From positions 2,590,547 through 2,654,546 of the forward strand of contig NW_004624881.1 of NCBI RefSeq assembly GCF_000247695.1: DNA of 64,000 nucleotides, written 5' to 3'. Below the pieces are notes generated by a model, which searched no databases, had not been told where the DNA came from, and saw nothing but the letters and a program-made list of their open reading frames with translations. The stretch is from Heterocephalus glaber. Lineage: Eukaryota; Chordata; Mammalia; Rodentia; Bathyergidae. The translations under genes were made by a program, and so were the position numbers. Below, in pieces: positions 11,799 to 24,213 of this stretch (its first letter is position 1; the number at the start of each line of letters is the position of its first letter).

Positions 11799-12780
11799 GG
11801 GATGGGTGACAGGGTGCTTTTTGTGTATCTCAGATACACTTTTATGTGTCATTGGTGGATGTAAAATTTCACCTGTTGGTATTTTCAAATCATTAAATTA
11901 GTCAATAAGCTACAAAGATATGATCTTCATTTCATTATTAGTACACATTTGCAGTACAAATGTTGAATTCCTTGTGTGGATTTGGCACATGTGTATAAAA
12001 TATCTCAATTCCTTTTTCCATCCCCCCTTTCCTCTTCTCCCTCCCCACCCTCCATCTCTGGATTCCTTCCCATTTCACAAAGATCTTGGGCACTGTATCC
12101 TATTCACTTTCATGCAGATTTCTTAGTGTTCTCTTTTTTTTTTTTTTACAAAAAATGAATAAAAACTTCAGCCCAACTCTGAATAGAGATCCCTGAGTTA
12201 CGTGCTGTAGAGGTGTCCCTGGAGCAAAGCTTTGAGCGATGGCTCTGGAGTTGGTGTCAGGAGAACATCAGTCCCAGCACTTTCAGACCCAGCAGCTTCA
12301 CAGCCCCCATGCAACAGGCCAGTTCCTCACCACATGAGCCACATGGGGGAGCTGACCACAGTGTTTTCCAGAGCCTGAGGTGTTTGCTGCTCCACAGCTC
12401 AGGGAATATGAGCTCACCTCCTGCTCTATTTCACCATCTCTTACCACATCACCTGGGTGAGTGACCACAACACTGAAGTGGGGGTGTTCTGAGAATTCTG
12501 ATTCCCACAGTGTCTCAGTCTTATTAAATATGCCTCTTCTGCAAATAGCCCCTGACTGTACCACTTTTACACATGGGGCACTGCAGTGAATTTCTCTCCA
12601 AAAGCTAGCCTGTCTCATGGAAGCAGCCACTTTAACAGTATAACTGATACTACTCTGAAGCTTATGATAAGCATGAGTTTTTCCTGGGGCTGGATTTGGT
12701 TGAGCTGTTATCACTTGGGCTATAGGCCCTCTCTGGCCTTCTTCTGGGCATCTAGATTCAGGTTCAAGCTCACTTTATTG
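11798..12780. other. Intergenic; pyrimidine-rich tract, otherwise nothing recognised
   Basis: Around 11,990-12,130 is a C/T-rich stretch (tccccccctttcctcttctcc pattern) resembling an older version of the LINE 3'UTR antisense seen at 18.9 kb and 60.4 kb. The rest (12,140-12,780) is moderately GC-richer with chance open frames and no identifiable gene. Confidence 0.4.
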
Positions 12781-15135
12781 TCCTGCATTATCCTGGACCA
12801 AAGACAAGAAATTTGCTACAAAAAAATCCAACCAATATTGCTCATGAACGTAGATACACATGTCTTCAACAAAATACTAACAAATAGAATTCCAACTCAA
12901 TTAAAGCTAATGTTCACTATGATCAAGTGGGATTTACCCTTGGGAGGCAAATTTGGTTGAATTTATGCAAATCAATGCATGATACACAAAATTAGCAACA
13001 GGAAGGACAATTCATAGATAATCTCAAGAGATTCAGAAAGTCATTTCACACAGTTCAACATACTTTTGTGATAAAACTCTCAACAAGTTTGGTATTAGGA
13101 AGAGCATACTTCAGTGCAAGAAAGACACACATGCAAACTCCAGTCAAACCTGCACACATGCAACCTCCTCAATAAACCTCCAGTAAATGGTGAAAATCTG
13201 AAAAGTTTTCATCAAGATCTGGAGAGAGGGGAGGATCTTCACTCTCCCCTTCTAGTCAGTGCAGCACTGGAACCATTCAAAACAGATTGGAAAATGGAGT
13301 AAAAGGCATTCAAGTAAAGAAAGGAAGTGAGATTGTTTGCTGATGACATGCTTTCATGGGGCACATTCCAAAGAGTCCATAAGGAGACAGTTAGGAATGA
13401 TAAATTTTATAAAGTTCTAAAATAAACAAAAACAAACAATTGTATTTTGTACATTAATGAAAACTATCTTAACAGAAATTACATATAAATCCTATGCATA
13501 ATAGCATAAAATAGAACATTCATGTATAATTATAAACAATTACCCAAGATGTGAATACTGAAAGCAGTAAAATATCATTTAAAGAAATAGTTGACATGAA
13601 TACATGAAAAAGTATCTGATTTCCTGGATTGGAAGAATAAATATTGTTAAGATGCCTATCATACCAAAACTATCTACAGATTCAATACAATTCTTTTCAA
13701 AATTCCATCATTTTCTCATGAAAAAAATGCTAAGATTTCTATAGATCAATTAAAGGTTGCAATTATTCAAAGCAATCTTGAAGAAAAATTACAGAGCTAT
13801 AATCATCATGTTACTTGACTTTTAAGCTTTGTAAAAAGTTTTTGTGATCAAATTACCCTGAAAGTAGCATAGAAGAAAGATACATTGGTACATAATTCAG
13901 AAGAAAGCGCCCAGAAATAAACCTTCAGAGAAAGAGAAGATGGTCTCTTCAAGAATCATATTGAAACATTTCATATTCACAAACAGAAGAATTAAACAGG
14001 ATCTTTATTTAATATTATATACAAAAATGAACATAAGAACTTCACCTAAGACCTTCTACTGTGCAAATGATGAAAGATAACTTAGGAAAATTGAACTTCA
14101 TTATTTCTCTGGGCAAAAACCTCCTGGATGTGACTCCTAAAGCACACAAAACAATACACACAAGACAAGCAAAATTCCCAGGAGATTTCATTGGACCAAA
14201 AAATTTTAGTACAAAAAAATGTAGAGTAATGAGACAACTCACAAAATTGAAAAAGGTTTGCAAAAAATATGCTGATACTTGACTAATACGTAAATGTACT
14301 AGGGAGTGAAACAACTTAATATGAAGGAAACAAATAATCCAATCCAAGAATGGGCAGAGCACCTACCTAGAGATTTCTCAAAAGAAGAAAAAAGTTTCCA
14401 ATAAATACATGAAAGAAGTCTCATTATCATCAGTCATCAGGAAATGCAATTAGAACAAGGAGGATATATCACATTTGTTAAGATGCCTAATGCCAAAAAG
14501 ATGAAAGGCGACAGTGTTGGTGAGCTGCAGAGGAAAATCACCCTGAGCCTCATTGTGAATTAGCACAACCTTCATAGAGAACAGTATGAAGATCCTTCAA
14601 AACATAAAACCATAAAAACAGTTACTACCTGATACAAAAATCCTATCCCTGTGCATGTTTCTAAAAGCACTGAAATCAGTCTACTGGAAGAATGTCTGCA
14701 CTCCCTCCTCATTGTGGCACTGTTCACATAGCTAAGATCAGAAGCAACCTAGGTTCCCTCATCAGATGAAGGGTAAACATAATGAGGTGAAATGGTGGAG
14801 GGCCTTTCCTGTGCACCAACATGGCTGCTCCTGGGGGACTTTGCTATGTGAAATCACCCAGGCTCAGAAAGACAAACACGCATTGATTCACTTATATGGG
14901 GAATCTAACAATGTTGAATTCATAGATCTGTAGAGTAAAGATTAATGTTCAGATCCAGGCAGGGGGGATTGATGGGTCATGGGTAAATATTGATCAATAT
15001 ATACAACATTTCAGTTAAATAGAAAGAACAAGCTTCAGGATGTATTTCATGCAAGGGTGACCATAATATTAATGCATTATATATTTTTCAACTGCTAAAA
15101 ACAGTAGATTTCAAATGTTTCACACCCAAAGTGAT
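12781..15135 (+). mobile_element. Old LINE-1 (3' half of ORF2 plus 3'UTR)
   Basis: Decayed reverse-transcriptase and C-terminal ORF2 sequence reads on the plus strand: 'catgatacacaaaattagc...aggacaattcatagataatctc' (RT core), 'tgctgatgacatgctttcat' (the position of the F/LADDM active site, here reading ADDM), 'cacaactcacaaa...' and the typical C-terminal 'aatacatgaaagaagtctca' and 'ttcacttatatggggaatcta' segments. No frame is open beyond about 100 codons. The 3' tail is shared with 1-180, showing that it lay inside the duplicated unit. Confidence 0.85.
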
Positions 15136-15139
15136 GAGT

Positions 15140-17048
15140 AATGAGTGATGCAGTTAACTCATCTCATTTAAACTATCCACGTTGTATGAATAATATCAAA
15201 GAAGTTCACTCACTGCTTCCCAAATGTACATACAATTGTTTTTTGTCAATGGCTATATAAACACATAAAGTTAGAAAAAGTAAAATATTCCAGAAATAAG
15301 AACTACTCTAGAGAAAAGACTTGATTATCAAAATTGAAAAAGTCTAACTGGTAATAGTACATTACCTAAAAATATACAGACAAAATACAATATAGAACTT
15401 ATGAATTCCCTAATAAAATAATGCGTTCTAGATAAGTTCAAAACAAATAAGAACTGGACTGTCATAACCTTATCAAATGACCATGGAAATTAGAAATCAG
15501 TCTATTTATTCACTCAAATATCTTCAGGAAAATAAACCAGTACAGAAGGTTTGCATGTAAATTTAGATACAAATGAACAATATGGTAAAATGAGCTCATA
15601 CAAAAATATTAAAAGGTTCAGAAATGCTAACCCTGAAACTTTATAGCACTCTTATTTATATATGACTTAGAGAGTGATTTTTTTCTTTGAATACAGTTAT
15701 GCAGATGACCCAGGTAGAGATCTATTTTGAAAAGACAGGTAGACATGTGAGGTTGTTTGGGGCAAATATTTCACAACAAATGCAGAAATCAAATCAAGAT
15801 TTGCACCTTACACTACACAATTTTCAATGTCACCTATACCTAGATAAAGCTGGAGAATGGATGCAGAACCCTCAGGAAAGAAATATTGAAAGTTGAGGAT
15901 TCTTAGGCATCAGAGAAGGGTGAGACACATCTAGATCTTCACCAGGATGTGAGCTCTGGATGAAAGGAGTTCCATGGGGCCAAACACCACTTGCTTCTTG
16001 GAGGAGCAACAAGTATGGAGATGTAGGGAGCCAGATGTGCCTGTTGTTCCAGTGCTGCACTGGGGCTAAATGGGCACCAGGACCTCATGCTGAAGTTTTC
16101 CCAGACAGGGCTTCTAGATAAAAAGGCCAGAAATTTGGGATTCAGTTGTGAGAAACACAATTTTGTTATTGTGTTTTATCCACTGGGATTCAGATTCAGG
16201 TCTTGAGAGGCAGAAAAATAATACACCCCATTTTGAGTGAATCAATTTTCATGTTGTTTGATGAAAAATATGCATCCCACAGTACAAACATTATCTGTTG
16301 TTCTCCAGAGAAATTCCAGTAGCCATTATCTATCTTTCTCCATGCATCATTATGATTCATGCTTTTCATGGGACAGAAAGTTTGAATGGACCAAGCATGA
16401 CCTGCATGTTTTCATCTGGATTACAGGAGAAACCAAACACTTCCAAGTTACAGTTTTTTGGAAAGCCAGCTTTTTTGTTTCTTGATTTTCAATAAATGAG
16501 GAAAGGGTTTTAGCTGGTGCAGCAAGGTATCTCAGAGCTGATTGGCCCATCCTGTTCTCAAGCCTGAGTTGTACCCCCTGTCTAATCACCTCATCCCTTA
16601 TCCCAGCCTGAGTTGAAGAGTGAGTGCAAAGAGCACAGTGCAGATAGCAGGGTCTTCTCAGGGCACCACTCAGTGCCCTTCTCCAGTTTGGTTAGATCCA
16701 GACTTGAGGTTCCCTCAACAGCCCAGACATCTGTTAAGGTGGAACAAATAATCATTCCCTGCTCTTCATGATGTCAGACTATTTTTAGCTCAAAATGATC
16801 ACAAATGTTTTCAAAAAATTTTACCAAAGTATACCAGATGTGCAGTATTTCAGGTTACATATATAAGACACACAAGAACTGTACAAGATATTTAAGACCT
16901 AGACATATACTCAACCATAACAAGTACAGACAGCAAAACTATACAGAAAACTAGAAAGACATAATCTACAAGTGTAGATCCTAATTAAAGAACACACATC
17001 AAATACGAATTAAACAACTTTAAATGAGAGTTCAGATTTTTGTTTTAG
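15140..17048. other. Non-coding duplicated spacer 3' of the second OR14-like gene
   Basis: Paralogue of 181-2,093. No gene recognised; short open frames such as 15,687-15,896 and 16,237-16,485 have no supported homology. Confidence 0.6.
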
Positions 17049-17993
17049 TCAAGAAAACCATTGATTTGGAACTGAGAATCTACCAAACATTCTTTGCAGG
17101 GCAGCATTGATGTCCTTGTTGCATAGACAGTAGAAGATGGGATTCACAAACGGAGGCACCATGCTGTAGAATATGGCAGACAACAGATTTTTAAGGGATG
17201 GTTTCTTTGCAATGGGACCTAAGTCAGCCATAGACCCAGAGATGAGAAAAAAAAGGAGAATGGCCAGCTATGGGTTACAGGTGTACATTGCTTTGTTATG
17301 GGCTTCCATTGAACAGATCTTAAGCACAGTTGAAAATATATTTACATATGACACAAACATAAAGGCAAAACACACTGAGACAAGGCTAACACTTAGAACA
17401 AGCAGTACTAATTCAGAAAACTGGACATCTGAACATGAAATCCATAGAATTTGAGGAACATCATAGAAATATTGCTGGATCACAGTGGTCTTGGTGAAGG
17501 GAAGCCTGAACAGAGAGCCTGTGTGGATAGCAGAGTAGACCAGACCAGAGGCCCAGGATCCAGCTGCACTCTGGGAGCACAGACTCAGAGTGATGATGAG
17601 CCCATAGTGCAGAGGGTGGCAAATGGACACGTAGTGGTCATAGGACATGAGTACTAGGAGGGAAAATTCTACAGATGAACCAAATGAAAACAGAAAAATC
17701 TGTGCAGCACACCCTGTCAGGGAGATCATCTTTCTGCCTGTCATGGAATTCACTACAGCTCTGGGAACAACAACTGAGATGCTGCTGAGGTCTAGGAGGG
17801 CCACATTGCTTATAAAAATGTACATGGGAGAGTGCAGATGTGTGTCTGTCACAATGACAGTGACAGTCACAAGATTCCCTGGTAGTGCTCCCAGATAAAT
17901 CACTAAGAACAGCACACCTTGCAGAACCTGGAGCTCCCAGAAGCCTGTGACATCCATGAGGCAGAATTCTGTGAAGATGGTGAGATTGTCCAT
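17049..17993 (-). pseudogene. OR14-like olfactory receptor with a single in-frame TAG
   Basis: A full-length odorant receptor frame of 314 codons with one nonsense codon. It opens MDNLTIFTEF with an N-glycosylation site at N3; GALPGNL in TM1, LHSPMYIFISN at loop 1/TM2, MSYDHYVSICHPLHY at the end of TM3 (DRY changed to DHY), FVSYVNIFSTV in TM5 and MVPPFVNPIFY in TM7 are all in one frame. Codon 242 is TAG (CTA at 17,268-17,270 on the plus strand), where the paralogue at 2.1-3.0 kb has CAG (Gln), so one C-to-T change explains the break. The stop falls at the start of TM6, so a truncated product would lack TM6 and TM7. In extracellular loop 2 the usual FFCD is YFYD, so a conserved cysteine is lost, which points to relaxed constraint rather than sequencing error alone. 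Spaced and oriented like its duplicate. Confidence 0.9.
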
Positions 17994-18020
17994 GTCTACA
18001 CACCTGCCATGGTCTCTGCA

Positions 18021-18925
18021 CAGTCAGAGGTTAAAGTGAGTAGATGATGTTACCAGCAGAATGTAGACCACTCATGAGAACTACAGTGTGGATTGTAACC
18101 AGGAATTCAGGAGAAAATAAGTGGATAAAATATAGTATCTTGAAATCCAGTGAATGTGTATATTGCTACTTTCAGTTCCTTTTCCAAACTCCTGATAAAT
18201 ATCCTATGTCTAGGTTCATAGTATGAGAGATTTAAGCAATAAAACATTTAAATTGAAAATAATTCTTAGCAATCATTCATTTATTCAGTACATTTGAAAT
18301 GAGTTTTCTAATTCTTTTAGACACCTGTTTCCCCCATTTGCTTCAGGTTTCTGTTGCTATCATAGGCATTGTTTATGAGAGCTTCTCTTATGTCACTCAG
18401 GCTTGAAAATCCTTCATCTGCTCCTAATTCTCTAGGTCCTGGGCCAGAGAATGACTGTGATGTGGTCCTTCTGTGGCTGATGCTCTACTCAGTTTTCCAT
18501 AACAGATCTAATGCATGAACCTGAGCTTCCTTTGACAATGACTTTGATCTAAAGGACACCAGGCCAGTCACACCATAGTATACTCCCACATCAGATGGTC
18601 TTCAGGACATGTGTATGAGCCCTTTCTTTCCTCTTTTGCACCATCATCCATGCAAATAGTTATTTGGGTGTAAAATTTCTGTTTTCCAAATAGCAGTGTT
18701 CAGCCTGCACTCACCTTTTCCCTGTCTGCCTGTTTTATCTTAAAACAAAGCAAAATAAAATCAGTTTCAAGTTCTCTTCCAAAATTTAACCTTCTGTTAG
18801 GCATGGATCTAACATTTGAGGAGGTACCAACATTCTCTCCACATCTGGCCTTTACTCTACTTGGTCTCAGAGCTTTAATGAAAATCTCTTTATCCTAAAA
18901 TCATTTTATATTTTTAAATTAAATT
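18021..18925. other. Intergenic 5' of the OR14-like receptor, nothing recognised
   Basis: Odorant receptor genes usually have 5' non-coding exons upstream, here at coordinates above 18,000, but I see no splice donor or promoter that I can defend. No repeat family named. Confidence 0.4.
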
Positions 18926-19290
18926 CTTTTATTGGTACATTTTAGGTATATAACACAATTACATTTCTCATTGGGAATTGTACCTTTACATAATGCATCT
19001 TGGTTCTTATTTTTTCCCCATTCCTAGCCCTCCCTTCACCCCCTCCACACTTCCCTATTTACAAAGACTTTATTTCCATTTTTTCCATTTCTCAGCATTT
19101 TTCCTTTCCCTTCTTTCCTTTCTCCTGCTCCTCCCACTACCCCTACCCCTTTGGACCTTTTCTTCCTATTTTACATTATCGATTATTCATGCTAATCATT
19201 GGTACATTTTAGGTATACAATATAATGACATTCATCATTGAAAATTTGCACCTTTACATAGTCTCTCTTGGTTCTTACTTTTCACCCTTG
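18926..19290 (-). mobile_element. LINE 3'-end fragments, two in tandem
   Basis: Read on the minus strand this is a polypurine 3'UTR ending in a '...cctaaaatgtaccaataaaa' tail. It occurs twice (18,930-19,190 and a shorter one from about 19,195). The same tandem arrangement stands at 60,300-60,840 downstream of the LINE-1 ORF2, and single copies form the 3' ends of the composite elements at 34.6 and 50.9 kb. The plus strand shows 'attggtacattttaggtata' then 'cttccctatttacaaagact' and C/T-rich stretches. Confidence 0.8.
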
Positions 19291-19339
19291 CCCAGCCCTT
19301 CCTTCAAAAATTATTGTTTTAAATTTACTTTGTTTACCT

Positions 19340-19430
19340 ATAATTTTTTTTTGTATAGGGAATTGAACTCAGGGTCTTCCACTTGTTAGGCAGGTGCTCT
19401 GCTGCTGATCTGCATCCCTAGTCCCACCTG
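19340..19430 (-). mobile_element. ID-family SINE (diverged)
   Basis: Minus strand reads a tRNA-derived body beginning near 'gggactagggatgcagatca', through 'gcagagcacctgcctaac', to 'ccctgagttcaattccc' (B-box), with an A-rich tail at the low-coordinate end (T9 at about 19,346). More diverged than the ID copies at 24.2 and 55.2 kb. Confidence 0.75.
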
Positions 19431-21305
19431 TGCTTTTTTTGAAACCTTCAAATTATAAATAGTTTGTTTGCAGATGATCTTTTTAGTACTAAAATTAGTT
19501 ACATAGAAAGGTATAATCTCAGCATTGTTTTATTTTCACTGGTAACAAATAGCACTTTGGAACTATAGTATTGAAAATGTTAGCACATTTACTATTAAAT
19601 ATTTTACAGGTGATTGCTTTGCCATTATAAAGATATTCACTATTTTTCTGCCTTTCCATGAATAAGAATAATGATTTGTTTACAGTTGTACATTTATGTG
19701 GCTTTTCAGTATATCACAAAAATATTTTACAAGATTTTTTTCTGGTAATCTTTTTAATTCCATGTGATTTCATTTTTTAGAATAATTTCTCTACTAAAGA
19801 GAAATTCCTATTGGCAGAGAATGTTACTCTCTTAACTGTAACCAGCTGATAATGTTGATAGAACTGATACAGTGTAAGTTACTGATACAACCACACTTGT
19901 AGCTATTTTTCGCTTCCTTTGCCAAAATAACAGACAGGGGTCAATAGAGACCTGGTCCCCTCCATCTCTGCTGGTGACTGTACTTCATGCACAGTACAAG
20001 TAAATCCTCCCATTTCCCTGAGCTAATTCACCTCTCCCTTCAATTTCTCACCGAGCATCTCCTTCCTGCACAGAGGGGAATCAAGGGATTCTTACTCCTC
20101 TTCTTTTCCTCAGAGCATTTTCAAGTTATTTCACCCATGACACTCGAATGGACAGCAGCATAGGGGTGGTTGCTAATTCCTCATTAATTATTAAGTGTAA
20201 GTAATAAGTCTAACCTCAACAACATGCATGCTGCTTTTTCTCTATGTGAAGAGACGAGGAGATTCTTATTCCTGTTTCTTTCTTCAGTGAGTAAAAGCGA
20301 ACTCACTTCTCAGTGAGACTCCCAATGTGGACCGTGCATGCAGGCCTGCTTCTGAAATACCTGTGAGCCTGCTGAGTGTTCACCAAGGATGTGTGTGTGT
20401 GTGGGGGGTCACACTTCTGATGAGCTCCAGGGACCTGGTGATCCACCTCCAAGGAGCCCACATGTCATCCAGCTTCTAAATGGTGAGCATTCTCAGCTAC
20501 ACCAATGAGACAAATTAAATTTCTACTAGATTTTTAAAGAAGCTGTTTATAAATCATCAAAATATATTTTTTTTACATCACTAACAATTCAGGGCATTTC
20601 AAATTCACATCTGATTCTAGACCTGTTTCACTTGCCTTCTCAAAAATCCCTAAACCACTGGCCTGGCACCATCATTTTGCCATGATTCTGTTCCTCAGTG
20701 TTCTCAGGTTGACCAGGCCTTCTTGGCATGTTGTTGTGAATCTCCTTTTTTGGGAAAATTGACCCATTTTCAAGTTATTTGTGTTAATTCTGTGGCTCTG
20801 CTACAGGGTTAGTTTACCAGAACATGGTCCAAAAACTCAGCCCAAAACCATCATCTTTGGTCCTTGTATTTAACACACTGACCTAAGCTTATGTGAATTT
20901 GATGTATACCTAGAAACTCTAAGTTTTCAGTGCATTGAATCAAAAATTTTAAAGCGTTTAATTTTGAGGCATATTTTGAGGTGATGTAGTCTATAATGCA
21001 TCACCCCAATGTGTAAGATTTCCTGCTTATCTGTGTATTGACTGTGTAGTTCCTCTGAATGTTGTCCCTATTCGCATCCTGCTTGGATATACAACTTAGT
21101 CCTTCCCAGAAATGGATCAGATGTTCTCCACTGCATAAATCTACAAACTAAGAAAATACAATGAAAATCTGCATGGAGTTTATTTTGCTAATTGCAGGCA
21201 TTTCCCTAGCGTCTATTCTCTACTGAATTTTATCTGATACTTAAAGATAAATTAGGAAGAATATTTAGTGCTATTTTGGTCAATTTGTGTTTTTCTTACT
21301 CACCA
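19431..21305. other. Intergenic, nothing recognised
   Basis: No gene or named repeat. The 19,900-20,480 part is less AT-rich and could be an old LTR, but no signals were found to support that. Confidence 0.4.
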
Positions 21306-21309
21306 AAAG

Positions 21310-21640
21310 AGGGTCTATCTTAGTTACTTTCTTGGTTAGAGTAAATACTGGACTCCCACAATTAAAGAAACAGAGGTTTATCTTACCTTGCAGTTTATTT
21401 AGGTTTCAGTCCATAAGCAGTTGGCACCAAGGCATGTCAGGAGCAAGGCTACATACTTTTACAGAGAAAACATTTGATTAGGCCTAGTTCTGCCTACAGG
21501 CCAGCTATGGCATTTTGAGACATAATTCCATTTTGGCCCCTGGTCACAACTGAGACCTCAATGATCCAGTCATGCTGTGATGCTTGAGGGCAAGATTACA
21601 CCAGCTGAAGACATCCTGGGAGGAACAAAATCTTCATCCA
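21310..21640 (+). repeat. Unclassified old interspersed repeat (family R1, copy 2)
   Basis: 'aaagaaacagaggtttatctt...tttcagtccataagcagttggca' followed by a 'ggcatgtcaggagcaaggc' segment matches the layout of the copies at 11.2, 56.4 and 59.7 kb. Family not identified. Confidence 0.4.
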
Positions 21641-21956
21641 CTCAGTTCCTCATTGTTCTTGGATTTCCACTGCCCCCAGTCATTTGTTACGCTTTGTTTA
21701 TCCTGATGTACTGAACTCTCTGCAAGTCATTTGTTACATTTGTTTCTCCTTATGTATTGAATAAAGGTTCAGTAAGCTGGGTGGGGGTGGGGGTTCATCT
21801 TTGCCACCCAGAGCAGCACTGATGAGGCCCAAAGCTCAGCTTCTTGTCAAAGTCTCAATTATTTCTACCTTTCCTATATAATAAGTTAATTTGTCTTGTG
21901 CTGCCTTGGGTAGCAGGAGACTAGGACTTACTGCAGAGGTTCTAGTTTGCTACATT

Positions 21957-21974
21957 TGTCACCCGATATGGATG
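21957..21974 (+). promoter_or_regulatory. ERV primer-binding site (tRNA-Lys-like, degraded)
   Basis: 'tgtcacccgatatggatg' directly follows the LTR end ('...gctaca', two bases earlier). It resembles the 18-base tRNA-Lys-complementary site used by betaretrovirus-like elements, with several changes. This is where minus-strand DNA synthesis is primed. Confidence 0.55.
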
Positions 21975-22130
21975 TGAATTGGATCCATGGGTGAACTCCC
22001 TTGTGAGACAAACTCAGATTAAAGAGATAACACACAGTTCTCTCAGGATGATTTCTGGACTCAGACAAGGGACACTGATGGTAAGTGTGTCCAGCTGGGG
22101 ATAATTTTCTATCTTTGCTTAATTACAAAT

Positions 22131-23282
22131 ATGGGTCAGTCTCTGTCATCAGAGCAGTGTAACTTTGCCCAATTACTTTGCTGTTAAAGCAAGCTATGTA
22201 TCTGGTACCAAAGGATGCTGTGATAGATTTGTTAGAAGACATACAATTGTACATCCCATTTTTTCCCCAGGAAGGGATAACTAACTTAATAGCATGGGAA
22301 TGTGGAGGTACTGTTTTCCATGAGGCCAGGTGAAGGGGTGATCCTCTTTCTCCCTAAACATTCCCCACATGGACCTTAGTCCACTCTGCTGTCAATTTCT
22401 CTAAGTCAGTTTAGGTGACCATGGCTACCCCTCCCCCAACCTGCCCTTCTGCCCACACTTCCACTTGTTCAGGTTCCTTCCCCTGTTTGCTTTCATCTCA
22501 CCTTGGGTGTAGTTCCACCACCACAGCAGGCTAAGGAGGACTCTAATTCACTAGCTCCTCAGCCTCCTTGAGGGTCTTGGAAAGGTTTTATTACTCCTCT
22601 TCTGAAGCCCACTTCTGGGGCCACTCCCTATCACCATACCCTGCAAAAGGCTGTGACATGGAGCAAGGTGATGGGAGACCCTTTGTGCTTTCCTATCTCA
22701 ATTTTGCCTGATCCTGACATCTCAGAGGTGGACATGTATGTTCATGCCTCATTTGATTTTAACGTCCCAAAGGACCTCAGGCAGAGCATGCTAACTAATG
22801 GCATCTAAAGTCCCTAGACAGTGAATAGAGTTGTAGGACAATGTACTTCAGACTTGTTCTCTTGTTCCACATGATGTTTTTCACCTTGCAAAAACATGCC
22901 TGTCCCCCACTCAGTATCTCTATTTTGAGGTGGAACTGCATTCATTATCAGGGAACAGGCTCATAAGAATACTTAGGGAGATGCTCAGTGGAGAGAAGTT
23001 ACTATTGATATGCTATTGGGCATGGGTGACTTTTTGGATTTAAGCAGGAGGGCCTGTTGCCCAGTGTTACTCTTTCACCAGCTAGAGGAACCTCCTGCAG
23101 AGGTCTTAGGCTTCTGTGCCAGTTGATGGTGCTCTGAAGAAATCTTTTACTCAAATCATTCAAAGGCCATTGGAAAATTATACAGATATTGTAGTGAGAT
23201 TACAACAAGTTATTAGAAATCTGATTTCTAATTCCCAAGCACCAGACAACTGATTTTACAGCTATACTATGAAAATGCTAAC
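22131..23282 (+). pseudogene. ERV gag, N-terminal and capsid remnant
   Basis: The frame starts ATGGGTCAG (Met-Gly-Gln, a potential N-myristoylation signal as in retroviral Gag) 50 bases after a splice donor, and hits a stop after 18 codons. Later stretches near 23,140-23,280 look like the end of capsid, interrupted by stops. Matrix and capsid are otherwise too decayed to delimit. Confidence 0.6.
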
Positions 23283-23780
23283 ATGGATTGCACACAGGCA
23301 ATAAATCCTATTTGGTCTTCTAAAGATCTTGGAGCATATACTAAGGCATCCCAAAATATTAGGTCTCCTTTATACAATTTGGCACAGATGGCTCAAGCCA
23401 TCTCCCAACATTTATGCAGTACACACAGTGATTTAAAATGTTTTAACAATGGAAAAATAGGGCATCTCAGAAAAAACTGCAAAACAAAAGTGGCTTTCCA
23501 AGCCGACCAGAGCCACTGAGTCAGGCATCCAGAGAAAATAAGTTACTGCCTGGCCTTTGCCCTCAATGCTGAAAAGGGATTCACTGGGCTAAAGATTGAC
23601 ACTCCAAATATGATAGAGATGGTTAATTGCTTCCAGGAAATGGAAATTGAGCTCTTCTTTGGGCTCAGGAAACAATAGGGGATCAGGGCCATGGGGCTCC
23701 AGTCCCCCTGAGTCAGTGGTACCCGGTTCAGACCCATGCACAAGTACAAAATAAGATGGCATGGGTGTCCAGAGGGACAT
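23283..23780 (+). pseudogene. ERV gag nucleocapsid, both zinc knuckles broken
   Basis: The first knuckle reads CFNNGKIGHLRKNC: the second cysteine of the CCHC set is Asn. About 25 codons further, in another frame near 23,555-23,620, the second knuckle reads CPQC, a stop, KGIHWAKD, then TGA where the last cysteine should be, then HSKYDRDG. So both metal sites are lost and the frames differ. The order gag-knuckle-knuckle is that of class II ERVs. Confidence 0.78.
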
Positions 23781-23904
23781 TTCTTAACTAGTCAGGGAAA
23801 CACTCTGGAGCTCAGGAATAGATCTTCCTGCTGCTCAGAGAGTTCACTTGGTGGGAGGTGAAACTCCTGTATCTGTCCCCACAGGAACTCATGGACCCCA
23901 CCCC

Positions 23905-24005
23905 CCAGAGCAGTTGATTTGATACTTGGAAAATTCTCTCTAACTTTGAAAGGCATTGCTGTTATTCTGGCTATTGTTGATTGTGGTTGTAACTCTGAAT
24001 TGTGT
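23905..24005 (+). pseudogene. ERV dUTPase-like remnant (pro region)
   Basis: The plus-strand frame reads RAVDLILGKFSLTLKGIAV and then VDCGCNSEL, resembling the substrate-pocket part of the dUTPase domain that betaretroviruses carry at the start of pro. It lies at the right distance after the nucleocapsid. The identification is moderate because the domain is short and diverged. Confidence 0.45.
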
Positions 24006-24213
24006 GTTCCTATTAGTTCCACAGGATGTTGGGTAATAGAGCAAGGAGATTATTTTGTACAATTGTTGCTTTAGAATGATTGGCTTATTCTGTGTTGGGG
24101 CCACTGATCAACCCAAATGTGATCATTTGCTTTCCATTGTAAAGGCAAGGCTGCCTTAGGTGGCGAGACTTCTTCAATACTCCCAAATAAAAATTTTGAT
24201 CATATCCAATTCC

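Larger units (their letters stand above)
14985..18020. repeat. Segmental duplication, copy 2 (OR14-like unit)
   Basis: Partner of 1-3,052 in direct orientation (see that entry). The match starts in the LINE-1 tail and ends near the receptor start codon; no likeness was seen past about 18,030 against 3,053 onward. The receptor in this copy is much better preserved. Confidence 0.85.

Noticed and set aside
17638..18021. A 127-codon open frame on the minus strand
   Set aside because: It is another frame of the OR14-like receptor coding sequence.
18978..19241. Membrane-protein-like frames on the plus strand here and at 60,366-60,842, 11,920-12,158
   Set aside because: They come from translating the C/T-rich antisense of the LINE 3'UTR, which gives Phe/Leu/Pro/Ser-rich text without being a gene.
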